Both the position numbers and the translations under genes were made by a program. From NCBI GenBank assembly GCA_947501275.1, contig CANMVD010000001.1, forward strand, positions 372,001-436,000: a stretch of DNA of 64,000 nucleotides, given 5' to 3'. Below the pieces are notes generated by a model. It had not been told where the DNA came from and did no database searches. It worked only from the letters and a program-made list of their open reading frames with translations. This DNA comes from an uncultured Tateyamaria sp. GTDB taxonomy: Bacteria > Pseudomonadota > Alphaproteobacteria > Rhodobacterales > Rhodobacteraceae. This document shows, one piece after another, positions 35,006 through 44,024 of this stretch; within the stretch, counting starts at the first letter, position 1; every line of letters starts with the position of its first letter.

Positions 35006-35580
35006 CTTGGTGCCTGCTCCAGACAGTCCCTGAGCCGCATCAAGCTGCGCCGTAGCCATGTCCGGATCGTATTGAGGGGGGTGTCGAACCGCTCTGCCAG
35101 TTCCTGATAAGACCACCCTTCGATATATGCCGCGCGCACAGCCTCGGCGCGTTGTGCTTCGAGTTCTTCCAGGCAGGCGTCAATCTTGGCGCGGCTTTCG
35201 CTTTGGGCCAGTGCGGTTTCTGGCGTCGGTCCATCATCCGGCACATCTTGCGCCATCTCAATCGGGGCAACCGGGGCTGCGCGCACGCGCATCCGATCAA
35301 TGGCAAGGTTGCGGGTGATCGTTATCAACCACGACATCGAACGCCCTTCACCGGGACGAAAACTGCTCGCGCGTTGCCAGATCCGCACATAGGCGTCCTG
35401 CAGTACATCCTCCGCTTCGGCCCGGTTTTTCATCATGCGCATGGCCACGGCGAAAAGCCTGCCAGAGGTCATGATGTAAAGCTGATCGAATGCGCGCCGG
35501 TCCGCCAGAGCGATCCTTGCGATAAGTCCGTCCAGCTCGTCCTGTGCCTCTGGTAATGTTCCTAACACGATGCTGCCCAT
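35002..35580 (-). CDS. ECF sigma factor (SigK-like)
   Basis: A 192-residue ECF sigma-70. Region 2 is seen in DRRAFDQLYIMTSGRLFAVAMRMMKNRAEAEDVLQDAYVRIWQRA (about residues 27-71) and region 4 in RAEAVRAAYIEGWSYQELAERFDTPLNTIRTWLRRSLMRL (about 142-181). The cognate anti-sigma overlaps downstream and gspD ends 3 bases upstream, so the sigma gene is embedded in the T2SS operon. The first ATG has almost no spacing from AGGGG, and a GTG four codons in is better placed, so the N-terminus could be four residues shorter. The promoter it recognises may be the GAAAC-N17-CGT pattern listed below. Confidence 0.94.
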   Translation of the reverse strand: MGSIVLGTLPEAQDELDGLIARIALADRRAFDQLYIMTSGRLFAVAMRMMKNRAEAEDVLQDAYVRIWQRASSFRPGEGRSMSWLITITRNLAIDRMRVRAAPVAPIEMAQDVPDDGPTPETALAQSESRAKIDACLEELEAQRAEAVRAAYIEGWSYQELAERFDTPLNTIRTWLRRSLMRLRDCLEQAPR

Positions 35581-35583
35581 CCC

Positions 35584-37503
35584 CTAATACACCCCGCCCA
35601 ATTCCAAGCGCACCGGCTTGTTCGCCGGTCTGAAAGTGTTGCGCTTGGCATCCGTCGCCGTTTCGGATCGGGCTTTTGACAAGGCATTTAGCCGGTTTTC
35701 ATATGTCAACTTCAGACTTTGCTCAGAACGCAGCACAGTGGGCTTGAGAAAAACAAACAGTGTGCGGCGCGTGTTGCTGCGGCTGCGCGATTTGAACAAA
35801 TTGCCAATGATTGGAATGTCGCCCGCGCCAGGCACTTTTTGCAGGCTTTTGAGGTCATCCCGCGTGATCAGTCCGCCCAATACAATGGTCGAGCCGCTTT
35901 GCGCCAAAACGCTTGTCTCAATGGACCGTCTGTTGGTGATAAGATCCGCTGCCCCCTCGATATTGGCATTGACCAGTGAAGACACCTCTTGAGAAATGTC
36001 GAGCCGCACCGTGTCACCGTCATTGATCCGCGGTAGCACGTTCATGGTCAGTCCCACGTCACGCCGCTCAATTGTTGTAAAAGGCTGAACGGTATTGCCA
36101 TCGGTGGCAAAGGTGCCTGTGCGAAACGGCACGTTCTGGCCCACGACGATGGATGCTGGTTGATTGTCCAACGCCATAAGCGACGGGGTGGACAACAGGT
36201 TGGCGTTTGTCGATTGGTTCAGCGCTTGAAGTAAAATGCCGAAATTGCCGCTGCCGAGAGTTGCGCTTCCTCCTGCGGTCGCCAGTGCGGCATTGGGTGT
36301 GCCAAGTGCCGCGAGCAACGTCCCCAGAGCAGCGCCACCATTGCTGAACGACGTCGCCGCCAGTCCACCCGGAGGGGCCAAATCACCAAGGCCCAATTGC
36401 GCGCTCAGCCGTTGCGCTGTTTCGCCAGACACTTCGACAATCGCCGCTTCGATAAGCACTTGCGCGCGTTTGCGATCCAGCTGCTGCAACAGGGCAGCGA
36501 CCTCGTTCAACTGCGCCTCGGTGCCGCGCGCGACAATAGCGTTCTGCGCCTCATCCGCAGCAACCGTCACATCCGGCACCTCTGATACTGGCGCTGCGGC
36601 CGCCAGACCATTTTGTTGCAAATCACCCGCCACGGCATTTGTCACCGCGGCACCCGTGCCCGTCAGAGCGGTTGCAAGAATGCCTGCAAGCTGTTCCGCT
36701 TCCCCGTATCGCAAGGGAAAGACCCGCGTATTCAGCGCCACTTGCGGATTGGAGACCGGTGCAACATCCATCGCGTTGGCCAGCATCTCGACTTCGTCCA
36801 ACTGTTCCTTGGTGCCACGAATGATAAGTGTGTTTGACCCCGGATCGACGGACAACCGCGCACCTGACGGGTTTGGCCCCAGCACTTCGGCGATGGCAGC
36901 CCCCACGACGGCCGCCTGAGTGTTGCGGAATTGAAGAACGCGGGACCTGCGTGCCTCATCTTGATCAAGAGCCTGCGCCAGTTGCAAAATACGCGCAGCC
37001 CCTTCCGCCGTGTCGGTGATCAGCACGGCATTTGGGTCTTCCAATGCCTCAATCGACGCGGATGCGGCAACCAATGGGCGCAACACACGCACGGCCTCAG
37101 CCGCAGACAGGTTATCAAGCGGGATCAATCGCGTCACAAAGTCCTGACTGCCTGCCGATCCATCGCCAAGCTCAACTTGCGCGGCGGCGCGCGCAGCCTC
37201 GAGCGGCACGATCTGCCAAATCACGCCACTTTGGACAGCGTGAAACCCACGGGCGCGCAGGATCGACTGGAACAACTCCCATGCGCCGGCACGATCCAGT
37301 GGTTCTGCAGACACGACCGTGATCTCGCCTCGCAGATCCGGGTGCACAATCAAAGTGCGCCCCGTGATGTCTGCAATCTGTTCGGTCAGAATCGTGATTT
37401 CAGTCTGCCGCAAGTTGATGGTGTACGTGGCGTCCGTTGATTGCGCCGTCACAGGTCGCGCAATGGCCAACAAGAGGAAAAACAAAGCAAACCGGTGCAA
37501 CAT
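35584..37503 (-). CDS. gspD: Type II secretion system secretin GspD
   Basis: GspD is the outer-membrane channel of the T2SS. The 639-residue protein has a signal peptide (MLHRFALFFLLLAIARPVTA), an N0 domain with TINLRQTEITILTEQIADITGRTLIVHP, N1-N3 repeats (for example LADAMD-like LANAMDVAPVSNPQVALNTRVFPLRYG, and ARGTEAQLNEVAALLQQLDRKRAQVLIEAAIVEV), and the secretin core with VPFRTGTF, DVGLTMNVLPRINDGDTVRLDI and VLGGLITRD...VPGAGDIPIIGNLFKSRSRSNTRRTLFVFLKPTVL. An Ala/Gly-rich insert (about 385-425) is in the usual position for a gate loop. No separate pilotin gene of known type is seen. Confidence 0.96.
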   Translation of the reverse strand: MLHRFALFFLLLAIARPVTAQSTDATYTINLRQTEITILTEQIADITGRTLIVHPDLRGEITVVSAEPLDRAGAWELFQSILRARGFHAVQSGVIWQIVPLEAARAAAQVELGDGSAGSQDFVTRLIPLDNLSAAEAVRVLRPLVAASASIEALEDPNAVLITDTAEGAARILQLAQALDQDEARRSRVLQFRNTQAAVVGAAIAEVLGPNPSGARLSVDPGSNTLIIRGTKEQLDEVEMLANAMDVAPVSNPQVALNTRVFPLRYGEAEQLAGILATALTGTGAAVTNAVAGDLQQNGLAAAAPVSEVPDVTVAADEAQNAIVARGTEAQLNEVAALLQQLDRKRAQVLIEAAIVEVSGETAQRLSAQLGLGDLAPPGGLAATSFSNGGAALGTLLAALGTPNAALATAGGSATLGSGNFGILLQALNQSTNANLLSTPSLMALDNQPASIVVGQNVPFRTGTFATDGNTVQPFTTIERRDVGLTMNVLPRINDGDTVRLDISQEVSSLVNANIEGAADLITNRRSIETSVLAQSGSTIVLGGLITRDDLKSLQKVPGAGDIPIIGNLFKSRSRSNTRRTLFVFLKPTVLRSEQSLKLTYENRLNALSKARSETATDAKRNTFRPANKPVRLELGGVY

Positions 37504-37506
37504 CTG

Positions 37507-38364
37507 TCACCTCAGCGGGAAGGAAAATGAAAGAACACGACCACCTCTTTCGACTTCGATGCGGGCCTGACCGGCTGCCGCAATCTCATCGTAGAACCGG
37601 CGGTCCGCCTCGGGGTCGCCAACGGGTTGACCGTTCACGGATCGCACCAGATCACCCGAACGCAAGCCAGCCAGACGCACGCCGACATCGTGTTGATCTG
37701 CGATGATGTACCCATTTTCTGTCGCGGTTAGTCCAATTTCCTCCAGAACAGCCTGAGGATTTTTGCGGACCCGCCCGCGCCAATAGTCGATATATTCTGC
37801 CGTGGTTTCGGGTTTGCCCGGCTTTTTGTATTTCGCGGGGATCACAAAACCGCCCTGCAGCCGGTTCAGCAAAGAGGACGGCACTTCGGATTTCGCTACC
37901 GCAGTTGGCGTGGCAATCTCGGCATCATCGTCAAAGCGCAAGGTGATCGTGGTATCACCGTCGCTCAATTCGACAAGCACGGGCGTGATGCGCGATACCT
38001 CCAGCCGCCCGGAGACCTGCATGGCTTCTTGGTAGAGCCCAGGCGTGCCAGAGACATCCAACAGCGCCGTCGACGTCGCGTCTCGAGCTGCGAAAATACC
38101 ACGCAGCGTGATGGTGGGGTGATCTGTTGTACCAATGTCCGGCGCGCCATCCGGCGCCTGCGCACGTCCAAACGGCGCAAGAGCATATATTGCTGCAAGA
38201 TCAAGTGGTGGCTCCGGTTTGCCGACGGGCACGATGCGGGACTTGGGGGCTTCCAGAGCAATCACACCCGCCACATGCCGCGCGGTTGGCAGCGCAGCCC
38301 AAAGAAGTGACCCGATTGCTGCTGCAACCAAACCCGCGCGTATGGCCGTTTCCCTGCGGTTCAT
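37507..38364 (-). CDS. gspC: Type II secretion system protein GspC
   Basis: GspC connects the inner-membrane platform to the secretin. The 285-residue product has one N-terminal membrane helix (about residues 8-28), an HR-type periplasmic domain (PTITLRGIFAARDATSTALLDVSG, about 83-106) and a C-terminal PDZ-like domain (about 205-285) with GVRLAGLRSGDLVRSVNGQPVGDPEADRRFYDEI. The 3-base gap to gspD and overlap with gspI place it firmly in the operon. Confidence 0.93.
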   Translation of the reverse strand: MNRRETAIRAGLVAAAIGSLLWAALPTARHVAGVIALEAPKSRIVPVGKPEPPLDLAAIYALAPFGRAQAPDGAPDIGTTDHPTITLRGIFAARDATSTALLDVSGTPGLYQEAMQVSGRLEVSRITPVLVELSDGDTTITLRFDDDAEIATPTAVAKSEVPSSLLNRLQGGFVIPAKYKKPGKPETTAEYIDYWRGRVRKNPQAVLEEIGLTATENGYIIADQHDVGVRLAGLRSGDLVRSVNGQPVGDPEADRRFYDEIAAAGQARIEVERGGRVLSFSFPLR

Positions 38365-38735
38365 TTTGCGCCCACGAGCGTCAGATCGACAAATCCCGTC
38401 AGACGGGCCAGAACAACATCTGGAGTTTTCATGGTGGCAATGGAAATATCGACGCGCCCAAGGTCAGGGTCACTGGTGTTCGTGTGCTCATTGCGCACCT
38501 GCCAATCAATTCCGCCCATCTGAACACGCGCAGGCAGCGAACGTCCCATATCCAAAAACGCCAAGTTGTTTTGTGCAACCCAACGCGCCAGTGTCCGTTC
38601 GGTTATGGCCGTCACAGTCTGCGTATGCGTTTCGCTGGCTGACAGGATCGCGGTGGCAGAAACCGCCAGCACAGTCATCGCTACCAATGTCTCGATCAGG
38701 CTGAACCCGCTTTGAGTGTTGCGCACCACGGTCAA
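38361..38735 (-). CDS. gspI: Type II secretion minor pseudopilin GspI
   Basis: The 124-residue protein starts with a prepilin leader and the hydrophobic helix GFSLIETLVAMTVLAVSATAIL; cleavage is expected after the Gly and the +5 Glu is present. The C-terminal domain has the GspI pattern: WVAQNNLAFLDM and the MGGIDWQVRNE strand. It forms part of the pseudopilus tip with GspH, J and K. Overlaps with gspH and gspC are 4 bases each. Confidence 0.9.
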   Translation of the reverse strand: MTVVRNTQSGFSLIETLVAMTVLAVSATAILSASETHTQTVTAITERTLARWVAQNNLAFLDMGRSLPARVQMGGIDWQVRNEHTNTSDPDLGRVDISIATMKTPDVVLARLTGFVDLTLVGAK

Positions 38736-39202
38736 ACACCTTCTTGCAAACGCACGCGCGCACCGTCAAAAACAACGGTCATCGCACCCGCACCCCTGCC
38801 AAAGACAGCACGGAGGGGGGTATTTTTGTTAGGGATCAAATCAGGAGACACGGAAAACACCTCTTGTGCATGGAGAGAGATACGAGGCGCGTCCGCAGAA
38901 AGTTTCACCCCGGCCAATTGTTTGTCTGAATGTGGCACCCATTGATTGTTGTCCCCACGCTGAACAAACGAAAGTTGCCCGCGCTCGTACGCAATCCCAA
39001 AGCCGACACCTGTTGTCAGCGCGGCGTCCACTGCACGGTCGATATGTGTGGCAAATGTACTTGCTGCGGCTTCTGCTGGTGTTGAGCGTTGTGCGCTTGG
39101 CAAAGACAACGCAACTGCGCCCGCAAGGACGGCAAATAGTACAAGAACGACAAGCATCTCGATGAGGCTTACCCCCGCTGATCTGCACCTCTCTTGCCTC
39201 AC
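38732..39202 (-). CDS. gspH: Type II secretion minor pseudopilin GspH
   Basis: The 156-residue prepilin has leader and helix GVSLIEMLVVLVLFAVLAGAVAL (Glu at +5) and a GspH domain with AASTFATHIDRAVDAALTTGVGFGIAY and a C-terminal FGRGAGAMTVVFDGARVRL. It is between gspG and gspI. In Gsp systems it caps the pseudopilus stem. Identity as H rather than another pilin follows from its order, its similarity pattern and length. Confidence 0.9.
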   Translation of the reverse strand: MRQERCRSAGVSLIEMLVVLVLFAVLAGAVALSLPSAQRSTPAEAAASTFATHIDRAVDAALTTGVGFGIAYERGQLSFVQRGDNNQWVPHSDKQLAGVKLSADAPRISLHAQEVFSVSPDLIPNKNTPLRAVFGRGAGAMTVVFDGARVRLQEGV

Positions 39203-39675
39203 AACCCAGCCTGAGCACGTGTTTCACGCAATGGGATATCGGCATTCACTCCTTCGCCACCCACCGCTGCATCTGCGCCAAGCGACACCAGATCAAATCG
39301 GCCATCTTCGGCGCGGTAAACATATGGCGTTCCCCACGGATCCAATGGCAATACGCTTAGGTATCCATCGGCAGGCCATGTGCGTGGCAACGGTGGCGTG
39401 ATTGGTCGAATGGCCAAAGCACTCAAACCCTGAGCTGTTGTCGGGTAGCTGCCATTGTCCAAGCGATAGAGCTGCAACGCCCCGGCAATCGAGCGCATAT
39501 CCGTTGCGGCAACAGACACGCGCGCTTCATCCGGGCGGCCAATGACGTTGGGAACAATAAGCGCGGCCACGACGGAAATCATAACCAACACAACCATCAT
39601 TTCGATGAGGGTCACACCGGCAGCAGGATTCCGTTTTCCCGCTCTGTCGGGCGCGTCTGAAGTCAGATCGGACAT
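39199..39675 (-). CDS. gspG: Type II secretion major pseudopilin GspG
   Basis: The 158-residue major pseudopilin. A leader of about 20 residues precedes GVTLIEMMVVLVMISVVAALIVPNVIGRPDEARV (Glu +5), followed by the diagnostic DMRSIAGALQLYRLDNGSYPTTAQGLSAL, and DPWGTPYVYRAEDGRFDLVSLGADAAVGGEGVNADI, which carries the GspG calcium-binding region. It is the first gene of the minus-strand gsp operon. Its start codon abuts the -35 box of the gspL promoter on the other strand. Confidence 0.96.
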   Translation of the reverse strand: MSDLTSDAPDRAGKRNPAAGVTLIEMMVVLVMISVVAALIVPNVIGRPDEARVSVAATDMRSIAGALQLYRLDNGSYPTTAQGLSALAIRPITPPLPRTWPADGYLSVLPLDPWGTPYVYRAEDGRFDLVSLGADAAVGGEGVNADIPLRETRAQAGL

Positions 39676-39704
39676 GAAACTATTTCCTCATAAGGCTCGT
39701 ATTG
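39676..39704 (+). promoter_or_regulatory. ECF-type promoter of the gspL operon
   Basis: GAAAC (39676-39680), 17 bases, CGTATTG (39698-39704), ending 45 bases before the gspL ATG. It matches the other six instances of the pattern in this window. The -35 element begins directly after the gspG start codon on the opposite strand. Confidence 0.7.
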
Positions 39705-39749
39705 TCGATTACATAGGCGCGAATGTTTGCGCCGTAAAGGTAAAAAATT
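39705..39749. promoter_or_regulatory. Remaining gspG-gspL intergenic sequence
   Basis: This stretch holds the 5' leader of gspL and, presumably, the promoter of the gspG operon on the other strand. A 5-base inverted repeat GGCGC/GCGCC (39716-39733) is present. No GAAAC-N17-CGT match is found for the gspG direction, so the two halves of the T2SS may be controlled differently. Confidence 0.3.
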
Positions 39750-40904
39750 ATGCTAAATCAACAAGTTAGCATTTGCGATATCGATCGCCCGGACACAAGC
39801 TCGACGGCCTTGTCCCCCCTTCCGTCGTGCGATGATGTTCGGGTGATTGATCCCGAACTAAAGGCGCGTTTGATACGTGCAGCGGCGGCCTCGGCCCTTC
39901 CGTCCCCATATGTGATCCCGGGTGCCGCCGTACTTTTGCATCCGATCGATTTGCCGATTGCCTCAGATCGCAAACGCGGTGCGGCCGCACCTTTTGCGAT
40001 GGAACCTTTTCTGGCCACGCGACTCGAAGACACACACTTCGCAGTTGGCCCAACGCTCGTCGGCACAATCCGGCTCTGCGCGGCGATTGATGTAAAAGCG
40101 CTGCAAGATCACATGGCATCAGCACCGGGTACCGGCATTGTACTGCCAGACCTGTGCGGGGTGCCATTGCCCTCAGTCGACGGCGTGTGGGCTGTTTGGG
40201 TTGGCCAAAATGCAACCTATCTGAGGACATTCGACGGGGGTGGTTTTGTGCTGGACACCCACTGCCTTGTGGATCTGTGGCGGGCGTTTGATCGACCACC
40301 CCTCGAAGTCCACCATGGTAGCCTTCCGCCCGGCATGGGAGCCGCAAAACAAATCCGTGACACTCCCGCAGTATCGCCGTCCGTATTTGAACTTGATCTG
40401 CGACCCGCCAAACAAACGCCCCGGGACCTCTGGCATCGGCGATGGAAATTCGCACTTGGGGTAAGCGTAATTGCTACATTGGCGCATGTCGCTGTTCTAT
40501 ATACCGACGCGCGTGCCTTGGAACGGGCAACAAGCGAACGGAGTGCCGCATTCGTTGCGGCGACCGAAGCGCGTGGCCTGCGGATAGACCTGTCGCAAAG
40601 CACCCCTGTGCTGACGGCCCAACTGGAACGCCGGGCAAACGCACAAAAAGCAAACGATGGGTTCCTGAGCCTGTTGGCCCGGACTGGCACAGCCCTGATA
40701 GGGCGCGACCGCATCGACTTTCGAGATATGCGTTTTGACGCCAGTGCAGGAACGTTGAGCATTCTGATCAGTGCACCCGATCTGGCAGCGTTGCAGCAAA
40801 TCGAGAGTGCGCTTCAGGCAAGCGGCATGACCGTGACCACAGGCGCGGCATCGACAGGTGCGGCGGGCGCGGAGATGCAGTTAATCCTATCGGAGTTCAG
40901 GTGA
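39750..40904 (+). CDS. gspL: Type II secretion system protein GspL
   Basis: GspL links the cytoplasmic ATPase GspE to the membrane platform. The 384-residue product has an N-terminal cytoplasmic domain (about 1-225), one membrane helix (KFALGVSVIATLAHVAVLYTD, about 232-252) and a periplasmic PilN-like domain with LERRANAQKANDGFLSLLART and the strand pattern DRIDFRDMRFDASAGTLSILISAPDLAALQQIESAL. It is the first gene of the plus-strand operon and its stop overlaps gspM. The N-terminal actin-like fold is poorly conserved, so GspL rests on position plus the C-terminal domain. Confidence 0.87.
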   Translation: MLNQQVSICDIDRPDTSSTALSPLPSCDDVRVIDPELKARLIRAAAASALPSPYVIPGAAVLLHPIDLPIASDRKRGAAAPFAMEPFLATRLEDTHFAVGPTLVGTIRLCAAIDVKALQDHMASAPGTGIVLPDLCGVPLPSVDGVWAVWVGQNATYLRTFDGGGFVLDTHCLVDLWRAFDRPPLEVHHGSLPPGMGAAKQIRDTPAVSPSVFELDLRPAKQTPRDLWHRRWKFALGVSVIATLAHVAVLYTDARALERATSERSAAFVAATEARGLRIDLSQSTPVLTAQLERRANAQKANDGFLSLLARTGTALIGRDRIDFRDMRFDASAGTLSILISAPDLAALQQIESALQASGMTVTTGAASTGAAGAEMQLILSEFR

Positions 40905-41347
40905 TGCGCAAATTATCGGTAAGGGAAATAATGATTTGTAGCAGCGCCGCGAGCATTATCGGTGCGGCGACTTTGTGGAGTGTCGTCGTTGCGCCCTCAC
41001 TAGACGCGCGCCACGACAGTTTTGCACATTTGCGCAAGATCGACATTCTGTGGTCCGTTTTGGATCAATTGCCAGATGCCCTAGGCCCGTCACGTACCAC
41101 GGTTGATCAACCGTTGCGTCAGAGAGTTACGGCATCCGCGCGCGCCGCGTCCATCAAAATTCGTCGCCTTGATCCGCAAGGAACAGCCCTGTCCGTAACG
41201 TTGGATGCCGTTGCATTCACCGCGCTGATCGGTTGGCTTGAGATGCTGACCAAGGCGTCACATGTTCAGGTCTTCTCAGCTGAAATCGGGCGGCGAGCAG
41301 AGCCGGGGATCGTATCGGCTCGCATTGTCTTGGAAGATGCGCCGTGA
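40904..41347 (+). CDS. gspM: Type II secretion system protein GspM
   Basis: The 147-residue protein (ATG 40904; a GTG one codon earlier is also possible, both behind CGGAG) has one membrane helix (IMICSSAASIIGAATLWSVVVAP) and a small periplasmic ferredoxin-like domain (SIKIRRLDPQGTALSVTLDAVAFTALIGWLEMLTKASHVQVFSAEI). It pairs with GspL in the inner-membrane platform. Sequence similarity is low, but position between gspL and gspE and topology are decisive. Confidence 0.87.
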   Translation: MRKLSVREIMICSSAASIIGAATLWSVVVAPSLDARHDSFAHLRKIDILWSVLDQLPDALGPSRTTVDQPLRQRVTASARAASIKIRRLDPQGTALSVTLDAVAFTALIGWLEMLTKASHVQVFSAEIGRRAEPGIVSARIVLEDAP

Positions 41348-42819
41348 CTCGCCTACCCTATGCATTCGCTCGTGCGCAAGGTGTCGTTCTTGGCGACGGC
41401 TGTTGCCACTTTACCTCGTCAGCATCCCTTGCGGCTTTGGCCGAGGCACAACGGGTCGCTGGGAAGCGCCTGACATTCCAGACGGTTTCTTCTGCGTTTC
41501 TCGCTGACGTCATGGAGCGCACATATCGTGACAGTGCAAGTGCCGCGGCAGGCGCGGCAGAGGAAGCCTCAGACCGGAGCGAAACAGACCTGGCCGCCCT
41601 TGCCGATACCGCTGCTGCCGTCGACGATTTGCTAGACCAACGCAAAGACGCGCCTGTTGTGCGGTTGATCAATGCAATCTTGTTGGAAGCCATCCGCGCG
41701 CGGGCATCGGACGTTCATATCGAGGTGGAAGAGACCGCTCTGGTCGTGCGCTTTCGCGTCGATGGTGTTTTGCATGAAGCGCTGACATCCAACCGGGCTT
41801 TGGCACCTCAGCTTGTCAGCCGCATCAAGGTGATGGGACGTCTCGACATTGCCGAAAAGAGGTTGCCCCAAGATGGGCGTGTGTCTTTGCGCGTCGCCGA
41901 ATTCCATCTCGACGCCCGAATTTCCACGATCCCAACGCAGCATGGTGAACGTGTCGTCATGCGTCTGCTGGACCGTGGCCAGACGCGGACAGGTGTGGCC
42001 GGTCTTGGCATGAACCCCGCCATGCAAGACACGTTCACCCGGTTGTTGGACCGCCCGGATGGGTTGATCCTTGTCACCGGCCCGACCGGGTCGGGAAAGA
42101 CCACCACACTTTATGCCGGGCTTGATGCCCTGAATGACCAACAACGCAACATCATGACAATTGAGGACCCCATCGAGTATGCGCTGCCCGGCATTGCACA
42201 GATGCAGGTCAACACAGCCACCGATCTGACCTTTGCCCGCGGCCTGCGCGCATTGCTGCGTCAAGACCCTAACGTGATCATGGTCGGTGAAATCCGCGAC
42301 GGAGAGACAGCGCGCGTGGCCGTAGAGAGCGCCATGACAGGGCATTTGGTGTTGTCCACCTTGCACACCAACTCTGCCATTGGATCAGTGGCGCGGTTGA
42401 TCGATCTTGGTGTCGAACGTTTCTTACTGGCCCCAATGCTGCGCGGGTTGATCGCGCAACGCCTCGTTCGCCAAAACTGCCCGCGTTGTGCTGCCTCTCA
42501 TCACATTACAGGGACCGAGGCCACGTTGCTGTCTCATGCCATATCTGAAGGTGAGGCCGTCCAAGCAGGACTGGGCTGCGAAGATTGCAATCACACCGGA
42601 TTTCACGGGCGCGTTGCGCTTTATGACTTGATCGAAGTCACGCCTGATCTGGAGCAGGCAATTGCCAACGGAGCCTCCGAAGCCGAGCTTGGACAGATCT
42701 TGAACCGTGCATTGCCAGGTCTGCTATTGGACGGTGTCCAAAAGATCCGCGAGGGGCACACCACACCACAAGAAGTCGCGCGAGTGGTCTTTGACAGTGC
42801 TCAGGATGCAGCGCCATGA
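41344..42819 (+). CDS. gspE: Type II secretion ATPase GspE
   Basis: A 491-residue hexameric ATPase. After the N1E domain (about residues 1-95) it has GPTGSGKTT (246-254), the Asp box TIEDPIEY, Walker B VIMVGEIRDGETA, the His box HLVLSTLHTNSA, and the zinc-binding tetracysteine pair CPRC and CEDC (about 380-420). It starts at GTG 41344, overlapping the gspM stop as GTGA. All catalytic motifs are intact. Confidence 0.96.
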   Translation: MTRLPYAFARAQGVVLGDGCCHFTSSASLAALAEAQRVAGKRLTFQTVSSAFLADVMERTYRDSASAAAGAAEEASDRSETDLAALADTAAAVDDLLDQRKDAPVVRLINAILLEAIRARASDVHIEVEETALVVRFRVDGVLHEALTSNRALAPQLVSRIKVMGRLDIAEKRLPQDGRVSLRVAEFHLDARISTIPTQHGERVVMRLLDRGQTRTGVAGLGMNPAMQDTFTRLLDRPDGLILVTGPTGSGKTTTLYAGLDALNDQQRNIMTIEDPIEYALPGIAQMQVNTATDLTFARGLRALLRQDPNVIMVGEIRDGETARVAVESAMTGHLVLSTLHTNSAIGSVARLIDLGVERFLLAPMLRGLIAQRLVRQNCPRCAASHHITGTEATLLSHAISEGEAVQAGLGCEDCNHTGFHGRVALYDLIEVTPDLEQAIANGASEAELGQILNRALPGLLLDGVQKIREGHTTPQEVARVVFDSAQDAAP

Positions 42820-44024
42820 AACGTTTTCGCTATAGTGCAGTTGATGGGGGAGGCCAATCTTGCAACGGGAAGATCGAGGCCCCGGATGCCGGGGCCGCCC
42901 GAGCCAGATTGCGCCAACTGGGGCTTTTACCACTTTCGGTCGCGCCGGCTGGTACATGGTCGTTCGATCAGATCAACGCGTTCTGGCCACAAAGCTCCAA
43001 GCTGACATTATCCTCGACAGACCTCGCCGTCTTTACCCGCCAAATGGCGACCCTTCTTGGCAGCGGTGTTCAAGTTGAGGCGGCTCTTTCGACATTGGCG
43101 CAGCAATCATCGCCCAAGTTGACGGCAACATGCCAAACCCTGAGGCAGGCTATTCTGGATGGGTCCAGCCTTAGCGCCGCACTGCGCGATGTTGGCGGTG
43201 GGTTTGACCGATTTTATCTGACCTCGGTCGAAGCAGGAGAGCGGGCCGGACGACAAGGGCCCGTACTGGCCCATCTCGCCGACCATGCCGAGAACCGCTT
43301 GCGCAATCGCCAGACCGTTGCGCTGGCCCTGATCTACCCTGCCATCCTGATCGTTGTATCGATTGCCGTTGTGATCGGCCTCCTTGTATTTTTACTGCCC
43401 GATATCGTTCGGGTCTTTGCTGCGCGCGGCGCCGATCTGCCACCACTCACGAAGCTGATGATCGGCCTCAGCGACTTTCTGATCGGCAACGCAGCCGTTT
43501 TGATTTTCGCAGGTGCGGCGCTGACCCTGGGTGCCGGGGTCGCCGCCCGACAGCCCAAGCTGCAACTCGCCTGGCACCGTCTGCTTTGGCGCATTGGGTT
43601 GGCGCGACAGATGACGATTGTCCAATTCTCGGGAACGCTCGCGACACTCACCCAAAGTGGCGTACCGCTGGCGGACGCCTTGTCATCCGCCACTGCGACT
43701 GTCAGCAACCTGGCGGCACGGGACGTGCTGAGTGAGGTGTCACACAATGTCAGGGACGGGTTGACGCTGTCTCGTGCACTGGCCAGCAAAAATGGCTTTC
43801 CCCCCATGATGATCACCATGATTGCCAGTGGCGAGGCAGGTGGCACATTGCCGTCCATGCTTGGCCGCTTTGCCGAAGGTCAATCGCAGTCTTTGCAGGC
43901 AAGGGTCAAAACCCTTGTCGGACTTGTAGAGCCGATCGTCCTTCTGGGCATGGGCGGCGTCGTCATGCTGCTGGTTCTGGCCATTCTACTGCCCATAGTG
44001 AACCTGAATGCGCTGGTCGGGTGA
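42816..44024 (+). CDS. gspF: Type II secretion inner-membrane protein GspF
   Basis: The 402-residue platform protein has two GspF cytoplasmic domains (about 60-180 and 265-380) separated by membrane helices. The motifs ALIYPAILIVVSIAVVIGLLVFLLPDIVRVF and MLGRFAEGQSQSLQARVKTLVGLVEPIVLLGMGGVVMLLVLAILLPI are typical; the N-terminal FRYSAVDGGGQSCNGKIEAPD is the standard start. It overlaps gspE and the following lipoprotein gene by 4 bases each. Confidence 0.95.
   Translation: MKRFRYSAVDGGGQSCNGKIEAPDAGAARARLRQLGLLPLSVAPAGTWSFDQINAFWPQSSKLTLSSTDLAVFTRQMATLLGSGVQVEAALSTLAQQSSPKLTATCQTLRQAILDGSSLSAALRDVGGGFDRFYLTSVEAGERAGRQGPVLAHLADHAENRLRNRQTVALALIYPAILIVVSIAVVIGLLVFLLPDIVRVFAARGADLPPLTKLMIGLSDFLIGNAAVLIFAGAALTLGAGVAARQPKLQLAWHRLLWRIGLARQMTIVQFSGTLATLTQSGVPLADALSSATATVSNLAARDVLSEVSHNVRDGLTLSRALASKNGFPPMMITMIASGEAGGTLPSMLGRFAEGQSQSLQARVKTLVGLVEPIVLLGMGGVVMLLVLAILLPIVNLNALVG

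Noticed and set aside
35581-35680. Possible GAAAC-N17-CGT promoter for the SigK-like gene inside gspD
   Set aside because: GCAAC occurs on the minus strand in this region but CAAG, not CGT, lies 17 bases on; the sigma gene is more simply read with gspD.
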